A DNA stretch of 64,000 nt from Physcomitrium patens. Its lineage: Eukaryota > Streptophyta > Bryopsida > Funariales > Funariaceae. This document shows positions 37,160-48,700 of this stretch, one piece after another. Where the stretch lies: the NCBI RefSeq assembly GCF_000002425.4, contig NC_037275.1:8826450-8890449 (forward strand), given 5' to 3'. Position 1 is the stretch's first letter; each line of letters starts with the position of its first letter. The translations under genes and the position numbers were made by a program. Under the pieces are notes generated by a model, which was not told the DNA's origin, ran no database searches, and was given only the letters and a program-made list of their open reading frames with translations.

Positions 37160-37925
37160 CCACGTCCTCATCCATCCCTTGTTCTCCCATTTCTCCCTTG
37201 CACTCTTCCCTTCCTCCCCTTCCCCTTGCATGGTTCAACCCCATGTTGGTGGCACTGCCCCTAGGGCCCCACTTCCCTGTAGTTGTTTTTATTTATTTAG
37301 TTATTTTATTTGGGTAATCATGTGTGTGCATGTATGAATGTATGGATTTTTCTGTAATGACATGGTTGAGTTCTTATTTCATTTAAACATCTCTGATGGG
37401 CATACATATTTTCTTATTTGTGACCAAGAAAATGAACATATACTTTTCTCTCAATGCTTTCAGACCTTCAAATAAATTTTCCTATAGGGTTGTAAACTTT
37501 TGGGTAGATGTAAATGACTTGGCATGCATTGGCAAAAGAGAAGGGAATGGGACATTACCTTATAAAAAGGCACATCCAAATCTGTGAAAGAAGTTGGCAC
37601 ACTTAACAGTTCTGAATGTAATTGCTAATCATAGGTAGGGGACGCAAGGGAAACATGAAAGGGGAACTCAAAATCCCCTAGAAGGAAAGAAATCCTTCTC
37701 CCAATGCAGTGCACACAACGAAAGAAAGGAAAGTAAGGGGAAAGAAGGGGGAAAAAAGAAAGAAGAAGAAGCAGAAGAAGAAGGGAACCTAAGCCTCCAT
37801 CCATCCACAAAATTTATATTCATCACAAGACCACAGATTCATCTACGCGATTCATCTTCACAAACAGACACACCACTGGTGCAGTTTGGTGGGGGCATTG
37901 TGACCAAGTGTCAGCCAGCCAGCAA

Positions 37926-37946
37926 GCCCAGCCCAGCCCAGCCCAG
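37926..37946. repeat. GCCCA tandem repeat, about four copies
   Basis: Successive GCCCA units followed by a short GA run. Confidence 0.85.
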
Positions 37947-39346
37947 AGAGAGAGGGGACTTGAACCCTTTCACTCTAAATATAGAAAGATCCACACACCC
38001 TCCCCCAGCCAAGTTAAACCAATAGAAACAAGTACGATCAACGGATAATCCTCACCTCCCAACCACGCTCGATCGTCGCCTCATTCGACGATAAGCCTTC
38101 ACTGCACAGGCCCACGCCAACGAACAGGGACGAGCCTCGTGGGGGAAGTGGGAGAGTAACGACGAATGTGGATCACCGTCGTCGTCGTGAGATGAGGGGG
38201 GGAGAAGCTTCACGTTTTCATCTTTTTCCCAACGGGTCTTTCAGCTACCTAGTGCGGAGGGGGGGGGGGTTGTTTGCGTGCGGGACGAATTGCAAGGGAG
38301 AAGGGTACATACTTACCGGCGATGACTGGCTGGCTGTGTATGGGGGGGGGGGGTGGAGAGAGGCAGCCGGTGAAGTAGAAAGGATAGAGTGGGAGCATGT
38401 GCGGAGGATGGTGCGATGTGGCAGAGGGCAGAGCATTAGGGCCAGAGACAGCGAATGAGCGGGCGGTCGGGCGGGATAGGGCGTCGTCTCGTGCGACGGG
38501 GTCGCAGATCTGAGTAGGATTCAAGTTGTGTAATTTTGGTTTAATTTTCTCGGAGGGGTGACGGTGCTGGAGTGGCGCGGTATTAGTTGTGTAGACGTTA
38601 GAAGTGAGGTGGAGGTGGAGGACCTGGAGAGAGAGTGTGTGAGGTTTGCTGTCGATGCTGCTGGCTATGGAGAGAAGGCCTGGTGTGAGAGGGCCTTCTT
38701 GCCCGCAGTGCAGTGAGAAGGCTGCGGAGGGATGGTGACCGATCATCGATAGAGGAATCCTGAATTTTTTTGTGTAATGTTTGGTTTTCGTTTCTGGTTT
38801 CCCCAAAGCGATTCTCGTTCTGTAAAAATTATAATTCCAGGAGTGTGCTGTAAGGCAGTGGTGTTCGAGAGGTTGATGCTCTTAAGGCGCTGCATTTCTT
38901 TTAATTTTTAATTTTTAAAAATTGTCTCTCTCGTCCCCTTGTATGGAGGTGGAAGAGTTCTGCTTCGGAGTGAAACACGCGTCTACTCTATCTCTGTTTG
39001 AAGTAAGGATGCACCGTCACGATTAGTATTGAAATTTTGGAGAGAGAGAGAGCGCGCGGAGGAGAGCCGGCGACCTGTCTGAAGGAAGTCTTGTTGCTAG
39101 AAAGGTTTCCTTGTGGGTGAGGTGTTGAGGTTGTACGCCGTGAGCTAGATTGTTGTGGCGAATCGACCCCTGAGCTGTAAGCTGATTTAGGAGACAGAGA
39201 ACCGTTGTGGATCTGTTAGCTCGAGATTATCTTGGTGTATTCTGAAAGGTCTAATTATAAGCTGGCTGTTCTCTTATCGTTCATCAGCAGCAGTGGATCA
39301 GCGAATCAGCAGATAATTTTAGGATTTTTGACGAGTGAAGCGTTTG

Positions 39347-39424
39347 ATGCTCAAGCTGCACCTTTTTGGATCAAATACTCTGAATTGTGGTAAAAGTTGT
39401 GAGGGACTTGCTCAAAAGTGGTGA
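39347..39424 (+). CDS. Upstream ORF 1 (25 codons) before polygalacturonase
   Basis: ATG at 39347, TGA at 39422-39424. Its stop overlaps the start of the next upstream ORF (TGATG). No transcript start is known, so its presence in the mRNA is inferred. It could reduce initiation at 39487. Confidence 0.4.
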   Translation: MLKLHLFGSNTLNCGKSCEGLAQKW

Positions 39425-39477
39425 TGCACAAGGCGGATGGTCTCCCTCAATCGCCTTTTTTCCTCCCATTATATTGA
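39424..39477 (+). CDS. Upstream ORF 2 (17 codons) before polygalacturonase
   Basis: ATG at 39424-39426 overlaps the stop of upstream ORF 1. TGA is at 39475-39477, nine bases before the main ATG. No known peptide was recognised. Confidence 0.4.
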   Translation: MHKADGLPQSPFFLPLY

Positions 39478-39486
39478 GACGGCCCG

Positions 39487-42400
39487 ATGATGCGGAGACT
39501 CAGCTGTCGAGGTCTCCCTGTCCTGCTCCTCCTCCTCCTCCTGACCTATCTGAGTGCAGACCATTGCCACCAGACATGCACATCTGGTCATCCATTGCAC
39601 GTTGGCTCATCTGAGTTAGCATCGGATGGAGGAGTGGAAATTACCACTTCCTCGACCGGCTACAAGAACATTTTGGAATCTGTGGAAGTAAGTTCCCGTT
39701 GTTCACCCCTCTTTTCACGTTTCGTCGCTTCGGTTAGCTTCTCCGAGGTTTGGTAAGAAGGCTTGCTTGACCATTGTATGGAAGAAAAAGTTCATGGGCA
39801 TGCCGGGTTTGTTTTTCTTACAAGTGGCTCTTCTAGCCTTTTTAATATTTACTGTATTAAAATGTGAGAGCTCATCAGTAAGTCTTGTTCGTACTTTTAG
39901 GCAGCTTCCGAATCTGGTTCAAAGTCTCTCTGAACGACAGTTGAGTGAAGTATAACCATTTCCAAATTTGGAAGTTAGATGTTACTCTGAAACCTAAATG
40001 CACTTGTGTTTTTCACGAAAGCAAGGACTTGCCTGTCTCTTTCTCAATGATAGATTGACTGAATTCTATGATGTCTGTATTGTGCAGACGGATGTAAGCT
40101 GTGCCAGCAAGTATAAAAATTGGAAGAATCGGCCTCACAGCGTTTCCATCAGCGAGTTTGGTGCGGTGGGGGATGGAAAAACTTTGAACACGCATGCATT
40201 CGAAAATGCCATGTTTTATCTCCGCACCTATGCAGACAAAGGTGGCGTGCAGTTGTACATTCCTGCCGGGCGATGGCTCACTGGTAGCATCAAATTGATT
40301 AGTCATCTGACTCTATTCTTGGAAAACGAAGCTACCATCCTTGGATCCCAGGTGCAATTTAAATAATCCGAATTAGTGTTTAGGCATGTGGTTTGATATT
40401 AGCCATTCAGGTGTGTCAATATTCCCCTGTTTACGATCAAAGAGGCTAGTTACGGGATTATAGACCGAAGAGGAATTGCAGGAAATTCAAATCCACACTA
40501 GAGGAGATATTAATGTATCTTAGATTCGAAACCTTTCATGGTTTTGGTTTCAACGCTGGGTTCACTTCTAATCGCTTGGGTCTTCGTTTCTAATATAGTT
40601 GTGGTCTCGTTCAGGACTTGAATGACTACCCTGTTATTCCTGGATTGCCGTCTTACGGTCGTGGCCGTGAGCTTCCTGGGCCAAGGCACCGTAGTCTTAT
40701 CAATGGCGAAGGGCTTGAGGATGTCGTCATTACAGGTATTTTCTTAATTTAAAATTCGCTTGCTAGTGTTTCAAAAAAAAGGTTGTTGCAATGTAGATCA
40801 ATAATGATCACAACGTCGGATGTAGCTGACGTCGCTGTTCTTTAGCAGCTGTCGTGACGACCAGTTGGTTATCTGACCCATTGCGGTAATGGCATTGCGG
40901 CAGGTGATAACGGGACAATCGATGGACAGGGTGCTGTATGGTGGAATGCATTCCAGAATAAAACGCTGGACTACACTCGCGGTCATTTGGTCGAGCTTAT
41001 TGACTCGAAGGATATCTTAATCTCTAATCTCACTTTTCGGGACTCACCGTTCTGGACGATTCATCCTGTCTATTGCAGGTATTTTAGAATTGAAACCTCT
41101 ACTAAATTCTCTTTAAAACGTAGTAATTATTTCTGGGCTGCTCTTTCTATGAGAATGGTATAGTTACATCGGACAGTGCAGGCTTTCGTGTATTTGTCTT
41201 GTTGGCCTTTTCCTTAATGCCTTGGGAGCCTCACGTGAAAGCTAGTAGTGTACAAAACGCCACGAGATATATGAAAGTATTTATCTTTTGAAAGATTGAC
41301 TACGTAAGTTTGTGGCACTGCCTCGTGTGCTCCTTTCTTATGTGGAACTTTTACTTCTGCTTAATAGAGTTAATGCACGTGTATTAATAACTTGTCGTTG
41401 CCGGACCTTGTCAGAAATGTGGTGGTGAAAGACATGACCTTGTTGGCCCCTCTCAATTCTCCCAATACAGATGGCATTGACCCAGGTACCCACCTCGTGT
41501 GATATTCTTGACTGTTCGGTGCCGGAAGGTTTTATATGTTGGTTGTCTGGCCAAATTCACTGGAACTTGCCTCCTTTAAGTCCAGTGCGATGTGGATGTC
41601 CTAGACTCACATTTTCTCATTTTTACGCCGTTGATTCTCGTTGTAATAACTAAATAGTACTTACTTTGAGGTTACTTAGTGCAAGGCTTGTATAATTTCC
41701 GACAGACACAGTCGAGACTAGCCTAATATGCCATTTGATATATACTTAACCTGGGAGTTGTATCTTGCAGATTCAAGTCAATATGTGTGCATTGAAGATT
41801 GCTACATCAGCGTTGGTGATGATGCCATTGCGATTAAAAGTGGTTGGGATGAGTATGGCACCGCATATGGCATGCCTAGCCAACACATCGACATTCGACG
41901 CATCGTTGTGCACTCGGAAACTAGTGCTGGTATTGCTTTTGGCAGTGAAATGTCTGGCGGCATATCCGACGTCAAGGTCAGTAAAATCTGGCTGGGGAGT
42001 TTTTCATTGAAGAAATTACAGGTTTTGTCGGCATTTGTGCTACTCCAGACCAACATGATTCGTAAACCTGGGATTGAGATCCAAATGGAGTTACTCCTGC
42101 ATGTGAAGGAACCGTTCGAGCAGTACGAGCATTGTGTCTTGATATAAGCATGGAGAATTCACTATCACACTCAGATAATTACCGATGCAATTGCACAGCT
42201 CTCACATGAACTAATTGCCCATTATTCAGGACCTTACCAATTCTTTTTACGATCAGCACTTCCAGTTAGAAATCTTCACCTATTTTTGATGCAGGAGAGC
42301 TATGAACTAGCTGACGCTCTAGGGTCCCGTTGAATCTCGCTACCTTCCAGTTTAAATCTTTGACTTCAGCTATGCTCTTTTGCAGGTTGACCACATGATG

Positions 42401-42799
42401 ATTTTTGGTGCTCGATGGGGCATACGTTTCAAAACTGGACCTGGTCGTGGAGGCTACATAAGAAACATAACAGTGGATAACGTGAACATGCGCTCCGTCA
42501 ATACTGCAATCGCTTTTACGGGAAACTATGGAGAACACCCTGATGAAAACTGGAATCGCACTGACTACCCTGTGATTGAGAATGTGTTGATTGAGAACAT
42601 AGTCGGGGAAGACATCACTCATGCAGGCCTGTTTCTTGGACTCCCGGAGTCTCCTTTCCTCAACATTCACCTGGCCAACATAGCTCTTGATACCAAGTCA
42701 GAATCAGAAGACTGGAACTGCTCATCAGTTGCTGGAACCTACTTCTTTGTCTGGCCCCAGCCATGCCCAGACTTCACTAAGGAGGAGTTGAAGACCTAG
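39487..42799 (+). CDS. Secreted GH28 polygalacturonase-like protein, 483 aa
   Basis: Predicted apoplastic pectin-modifying glycoside hydrolase family 28 beta-helix protein. Seven exons: 39487-39687, 40088-40351, 40615-40735, 40904-41078, 41415-41485, 41771-41976 and 42386-42799 (TAG). All introns are GT-AG and phases match. Residues 1-24 form a signal peptide with a run of eight leucines. Family blocks: VSISEFGAVGDGKT, VYIPAG-like LYIPAGRWLTGSI, GTIDGQGAVWW, NTDGIDP (271-277), GDDAIAIKSGWDEYG (from 293), GSEMSGG and GIRFKT (358-363). Asp273, Asp294 and Asp295 match the catalytic aspartates. The GHG histidine of classical polygalacturonases is absent (TSAGIAFGSE), as in the Arabidopsis At3g61490-like clade, and RIK is RFK. 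Actual substrate is therefore unsure. The adjacent ATGATG offers two starts one codon apart. Confidence 0.92.
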
Positions 42800-43882
42800 A
42801 GTGCTCATGTCCAATTTCTACAGAGTGCGGGCATGGAGAGGCTCTCAAGGTGATTAGGTTTTAGGTGTTGGTGGGTTCAAATTAGCCGCAATAAGTTCCG
42901 TGTGGAATACTCATCAAGTTATTTCTTAGGTATACACTGGTAGGACAATCAGAAGTACGGTCTTACAGTTGCATATTCATGTCACAATGTGTAATATATA
43001 GGGCTTATGGGTTTGATGGAACTCTTGGTATTGATGAGTTGTTGCTTTGCTGTATTTAGTGAAGCTATAGGCTGAGTTAATTTTTTTGACGGATATCCTG
43101 TAATATAATGATTCCAGCACAGGTTCCATCTGGACTTTGCCCAATTCGCTCTCCATTTGTCCTTTCTCCGCTATTCGTTTCCTGGTCGTGAAGGTGGTTC
43201 CCCGATTCCCTGTTGTGAAGCTGGTCATGTTCACACATTCTGTTCCTCTTTTCTCTTCTTTTTTCTTTTGTTCTATACATCCCCTTGTTCATCTCGTTCA
43301 CATACAGACATAAACGAGTTGTGGCTGATCCGCAAAATACAGTCCCAATCGTACCCGAATTGTTACACCGTTCGTCTACGGTGACCTCGCATTGGCAGCA
43401 CGCGCCATCCCCCATGTGACTGCCCTCCTCAGCACTGTTTGACAGAAAAACACCATGGACCGCCTTGAATTCAAACAAAGACATGCAGCTGGTGTTGATC
43501 TTGGAGACATAATTCCAATCGCATCAGCGGGCAGCAACCAACACCTGCCAGACGAGTGGATTATCAAGGCTGGGTGTGGATCTTGTTTGCATTGGGCGGC
43601 GCTCCCTCCTCGCACGGCAGCATCGCTGCAGATGACCATCGAGCTTCTCTTCCCCTGGGGACCCCACCCACGTGCCAGGTGTCCAGTGCCAGGTACATCA
43701 TAGCTGGATCGCGTCGATCGTCACCTTCTGACGGAAATCGTTGATCCGACGTTGATGAAATATTGTCCTCGCGACGAAATCGTCATGCTAAACGATTCCC
43801 ATAGCGCGTTGCTTTCACGAAGCATTAAATAGATGCAGTTTTAGATTTAGTTTTTTGTTTGTTCGTTTGCTTTTTTTCTCTT
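42800..43882. other. 3' flank and intergenic DNA
   Basis: Probable 3' UTR of the polygalacturonase gene up to about 43100, then unique sequence. A frame at 43455-43703 (ATG start) has no recognisable family. Confidence 0.5.
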
Positions 43883-44010
43883 GCTATTCTGTCACCCAAC
43901 TACTTTTGCTACTGTCTCACCCAAACACACTGCCCGGAACTAGAAACAATCCCCCAATACCCTCGCAACTGAAGCACAGCAGATATCCGGCATGGAAGAC
44001 TTCCAGCCCA
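43883..44010 (+). repeat. Left terminal inverted repeat
   Basis: Near-identical to the reverse complement of about 44820-44945 over its outer 75 bases, with lower identity further in. Confidence 0.82.
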
Positions 44011-44819
44011 GAGGGCTTGTCTTCCTCCGGAAATTCTACGATCCGAAGGGGCTCGCAACCATGTAACGAACCTTCTATTCAACACGCTCGGACGAGATTT
44101 TCAGTTTTCGTCCAGCATTGCTTGGATCGATTTCTTGTACAACTGCAATTGTATCTACTACAATTAATCTAGAACCCTGTTTCAAATTTTTATTCACACC
44201 GTTGTGTTCTTGAAAGAATGGAACATATCCGAGTGAGTTTTCATACGAAACATTGAGATACAAAAGCGAGAGATAGTCAACGAAATCGTTAGGAACTGGA
44301 CCCAAGGTTGTTGTAAGATGGGGAGCTCCCCCACTGAATGTACAAAACGAGAGGTTCAAAACGACTTAAGACGTAAGGGCATTGGTACTTAATGAATCCA
44401 GTAGCGGACCAACCTATTGGTTGTAGGATGCACCAATTTCACGAAGTGCAGAGTGAGCCCACAGTCTCGAGTAAGGTTCAGTTGAACGGGTTTGTCGAAA
44501 GATTGATTCGGTGTAGGACCACCAGTCTGCCGATTTTGATTGGGATGATACTCCAGAAAGTTTATGATACTTCAGGGAGGGCTGGTTCGTCAGAGGGAGT
44601 GTTGAAATACTGGCCAGTATACTTCTGGTCAGGCTGTTATACGATAAACCCAGGTCTTGCGATTTTTGTAGCCAACTTCGTGATAAAATTCCCTGTTCGA
44701 ACATTCTCTCGCAAATCGCCTGATCTCTTAGATTGGATCGTAGGACTTCCGGCGGTAGATGCCCTCTATTCCGGAAATCTTCCCGTCCGGACATATACCA
44801 GATATCTATCATAAATATC

Positions 44820-44945
44820 TTCTCCACCAGATATCTTACGGATATCTACTTCAACTGCGAGGATATCGGGGGTCGGGGGATTTGTTTCCGGCGCCGGGCA
44901 GTGTGTTTGGGTGAGACAGAAGCAAAAGTAGGGTGACAGAATAGC
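44820..44945 (-). repeat. Right terminal inverted repeat
   Basis: Inverted copy of 43883-44010, ending AGGGTGACAGAATAGC. Confidence 0.82.
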
Positions 44946-45610
44946 CTTTAATTTATAATTTTATAATTTTTTGTAGATTTTGTTTCTTTCTGATAAATCT
45001 TAATTGAAATATAATCCTCAATTCGATTTTTCGATGATCTCTCATAGGTAGTGAATTTGATGTTTCAATAACTATTACAAAGTTTTTGATTGAACAATGA
45101 TTGAATTTTATTAGTTTTTAAAATTAATATCAAAAATCTATTATTCGAAGATAATCACCACCATGTTTATATTTAAATGAACATTGAAATTGATATACCG
45201 TTTTTGGCAGCAAAGAAAACATTTACCATGCCTAGTGTTGGGAGAAACAATGAGTTCAATTTCCTTGTTGTCCAAGGATCAAATCCGCATGCACTAATAA
45301 CCATGAATTGAAAATATATATATATATACACTTGTCTACAATGATACATAAAGTATGAATTTATTTGATGTGTGTATGTAACTATTGTACCAATTTGATT
45401 TTAAAACTAAACAAAAATGTATTTACTAAAGCAATTCATAGTTACACAGAATCTTGTTCATTTATTTTAAACAATACTTCTTAGAGAGTTCCCCGTTGAG
45501 AATAGATTTTGGGTAAAATTAAAAGAAAACGAAAACAGTTCCTATTTAGGTCCTGCAAGTGTGGAAGTTGAGGTACTATATCCGATGCATCAATCGTTTA
45601 TCCCGGGTGT
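44946..45610. other. AT-rich intergenic DNA
   Basis: No gene or further repeat recognised apart from a short AT run near 45315-45327. Confidence 0.6.
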
Positions 45611-45625
45611 CAATTAGGGTAACTT

Positions 45626-45640
45626 AAACCCTAAACCCTA
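45626..45640 (+). promoter_or_regulatory. Double telo-box upstream of WDR12
   Basis: AAACCCTAAACCCTA is two overlapping telo-boxes, with a TTAGGGT inverted partner at 45614-45620. Telo-boxes are characteristic of plant ribosomal-protein and ribosome-biogenesis promoters, which fits the gene that starts 143 bases downstream. Confidence 0.8.
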
Positions 45641-45644
45641 GACC

Positions 45645-45665
45645 ATGGAGCCGGAGAATATCTGA
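45645..45665 (+). CDS. Short upstream ORF (6 codons) before WDR12
   Basis: ATG directly after the telo-box, TGA at 45663-45665. It matters only if transcription starts upstream of it. Confidence 0.3.
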   Translation: MEPENI

Positions 45666-45692
45666 GCATATAGAACACCATCGTCTCCGTCA

Positions 45693-45749
45693 ATGCCCAC
45701 AGCGAAGTCGTCGTCAAGTAAAATGTTTTTGGGTTTTGTGGATTTGTAG
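45693..45749 (+). CDS. Upstream ORF (18 codons) before WDR12
   Basis: ATG 45693, TAG 45747-45749, 33 bases before the main ATG. No known peptide recognised. Confidence 0.35.
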   Translation: MPTAKSSSSKMFLGFVDL

Positions 45750-45782
45750 TCTCGGGGAGTGTCGGTCTTCTGCTTAAGCGCC

Positions 45783-48700
45783 ATGGACAACACTAACGGG
45801 GATGGAGTGGAGAGGCAGGTGCAAGTGAAATTTGTCACGAAGTTGCCTCCTGCGCTCCGTGTTGTCAGCTCTGCCTTCGCCATCCCTGCGAAGCTTGGCC
45901 GTTATGGGCTCTCCGAAGTTGTGAACACACTGCTTGGCCTTGGTACGGGATGATTATAAGTTTTTCTGGAGCTTGGTGCAATAATGTGAAGAACTCATTC
46001 ATGCTCGGATGCTCTTTGTCGTACCGCCTCTCGGGGATTAATCATACTATATGTGTGGTTTCAGAGAAGCCGCAGCCATTTGATTTTCTTATTGACGGGG
46101 AGCTATTGAGGTCTTCCATTGAGCAATTTCTCCTCACCAAAGGAATTACTGCTGTGAGTTCCAAGACCTTGTTACGCTTGTTACGATGTAGTTCTCATAG
46201 AACAGGCCTTGAAGTTTTTGTAATTATTTGTGTAGATGCGACGCAAGATTAAGTTCGGCGGGTTTATGATTCAAATTCTGTGCTTCCATAACTGTAGGAA
46301 ACAACCTTGACGATTGAATACATCCCCGTTGTTTTGCCACCGGAGCCCCAACAGCCTCGTGCCCATGACGAGTGGGTTAGCGCTGTAAGTGGATTCAACA
46401 CCAGGTAAGCGGTTTCTCTTGGAGACGATGTGTTCTGCTTGTCGTATGGTATTGTGTGTCAAACCTTTGCGACTGACCAGTTTGCCGTCGATATTCCAGG
46501 TTTATAATCACTGGTTCGTACGACAACCACGGAAGGTAAATTATTCGTTGAATCTCATGCTTCTCTAGTTTTCTGTTCGTTTATTTATCTCGATTTGCAA
46601 TCTTGATCATGCGAAGAACTGAGAGCGTATCATTGTTCATCTCGTGTTCAGGATATGGAATGCCTCAGGGGAATGTGTTTTCCTTTTGCATGGTCATACT
46701 GATGCGGTGACGTCACTTGCTCCTATACCTGCACCACGTACGATGCATTACTCTGCTTCCAGTGAATCATGCCACTCTCTTCCATGTGCAAGGTTCTTGT
46801 TCATTTTCTTTTTTTCTTTTTTACTGCTGTCACACACTGACTACTAATCCTTAATTCAGGGTCAAGTGCTAAGAAGCTGCAGCTCGTGACAGCCTCCAAA
46901 GATCACACTCTACGCTTTTGGCAGGTACTTCTGAATATAAACTCGGTGATGACTTTCGCTGCTGTAGTCCATTGTCTATATCAACCGTGCTAATCGCCGT
47001 TCTGTATCATCCCCGAGTGTACAAAATCGTAGTTTTTCGAATGCATGGTTAAGACCATTGTAACCTCTGACAGGCTGAGATCTAGAAATTCTGTACAATT
47101 TCGTGGCAGTTTTAGTCGTACCTTCACTGAGTACCATAAATTGCACTCATCGTCACCCAGGATTATTGTTAGTGTGGCGTCGACACCCATGCGGATTGTA
47201 TGCTCTGCTAATTCCGATGAAACTCTTTGTCTGGAAAGGACGTAGTATGCTCCTAAATACTACTCCCTGGCGAGATGTCATCCAGGGTTATGTCAGGTCA
47301 ATGTCACCTTCAGGAACCTTGTTCGTGATTACATGGCAAAGGCCGTTACAACCCTGGCACATTCAAGTCTGAGAATGCTCTATTAATGTATGACTGTTCT
47401 GGTCGTACGTTCCCAGATTGTTTTCAGTTGTGCCCATCGTTGCTCGGAGTTGATTTCAGTTTAACTTTGAGTTCCATATGGGCTCTACATAACTGTCCTC
47501 TACTAGATCTTCGATATTCGTTACACGTTGTCTGCAGTACTTTTTTGATTTGTATTGCATTTTTTTTTTGGGTTCGTTTCGGTGAGGTATTGCTATCAGG
47601 CACCCAGATTTTGAATACCAACGTGGACATTACCTCTTTTGTTTACTTAGGTCGGAGTCTACTCTACCATGGTGTGACGGTTACAATGAATCATTTCTTA
47701 AGGACCCTGTACATGTATCCGTCGTTGCTGGGGGTTGTCTAGTCTCACCTTGAATTGTACTTGTACGAAGTGTCTACTAGTTTTGTCTATTAATTTTGTG
47801 ACACATAAATCGTTAGTAACATAGTTAAGTGTACAGTTGAGTTGTTTGGTAGACTTCTCTACAGCGTTCCGGCGATTCTGAACTTTCATATCCATTGTTT
47901 CTGATCATATATCCAGCAGTTACGGTGTACATGGTTTTGTTAAATGTGCCCTGATCAATTTGCTATTTTCTGTTCAGGTTGCTTTAAATGAGGCAACTTC
48001 GTCCACCACAACCTTGAAACCAGTGAAGCGATTGAAAGGACACACCTCATCAGTTCAAAGTGTTGCTGCTAGTCCGTCAGGGAGCGAGGTACATGACGTG
48101 TTCGAACTAGCCCAAATCCCACTTCTTCCAGACGTTCCGGACTGTCTGCCCCAGCGTATCTTGATATATCTTCATTGGTTAAATTTTGGTATTGCAAATC
48201 TATTTATGATTAAAGTTGAAGTCTTGGTTTTACAGTGTATGGTGATTTGATTCAATCCTTTTGCGAAGTAAAGACTGGAAACTTCAGCTAAGATTGCTAG
48301 TGCATGAGACAGGTGTGTTCAGGGTCGTGGGATACATCTATCAAGTTGTGGAGTGTGAGGGATGACCCTGATGGAGAAGATGATCTAGGCGGAAAGAAAA
48401 GGAGATTAGAGACGGGAGCTGTGGCCTCTGCTGAGAAGCAAGTAATGTTACAGTCTACCCTGTGCTACGATTTATGAATGTTGTCTGGAAGAAAAGTTGC
48501 GAGAAAAATTTGTTTCGTCATCTTGCAAATCCTATTCATGCACTTATCTTTCTCTATTCTGCAGGTGGAAGCTAGAGCAACTCTTCAGGGGCATACTCAG
48601 GTAGTTGGAGCTCTCGATTGGTCCGAACGAGATACCATCTACTCTGCTTCATGGGATCATTCATTGAGAACCTGGGATGTGGAATCTGCAGTTAACACTA

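Larger units (their letters stand above)
35441..39486. other. Upstream region of the polygalacturonase gene, rich in simple repeats
   Basis: No coding region is supported. Long frames here (for example 36661-37317 plus and 38249-38806 minus) are translations of low-complexity CT, GA, CCC and GGG tracts. From about 38800 the sequence probably becomes the transcript leader of the downstream gene; two upstream ORFs lie just before its ATG. Confidence 0.5.
43883..44945. mobile_element. Putative non-autonomous DNA transposon with long terminal inverted repeats
   Basis: The two ends are inverted copies. The left reads GCTATTCTGTCACCC, then CTACTTTTGCTACTGTC, TCACCCAAACACACTGCCCG, CCCCC and CCTCGCAACTGAAG. 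The right end read in reverse complement gives the same blocks with few changes, including CCTCGCAGTTGAAG and AGATATCCG. The inverted repeats therefore run for more than 100 bp. Unit length is about 1.06 kb. The interior frames (for example 44392-44814) show no transposase. Possible target duplication is unclear (CTT on both sides at best). Long TIRs would fit a Mutator-like non-autonomous element, but that class is inference. Confidence 0.78.

Noticed and set aside
36661-37317. 218-codon plus-strand frame
   Set aside because: It is a translation of CT-, CCC- and GA-rich low-complexity DNA, with a (GA)16 run and a C10 tract; no protein family fits.
38249-38806. 185-codon minus-strand frame before the polygalacturonase gene
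   Set aside because: Pro/Ser/His-rich translation of G tracts; no motif, and it lies in the probable promoter/leader of the opposite-strand gene.
43455-43703. 82-codon frame with a good ATG
   Set aside because: No recognisable family, no plausible splice partners, and overlapping frames on both strands of similar quality.
44392-44827. Frames of about 140 codons on both strands inside the TIR element
   Set aside because: Neither shows a transposase motif, and both strands being open suggests chance.
46925-47080. Possible intronic C/D-box snoRNA in WDR12 intron 6 (GTGATGA at about 46946, CTGA near 47063)
   Set aside because: The bases outside the two boxes do not form a terminal stem, and no C'/D' pair or guide match could be shown by eye.
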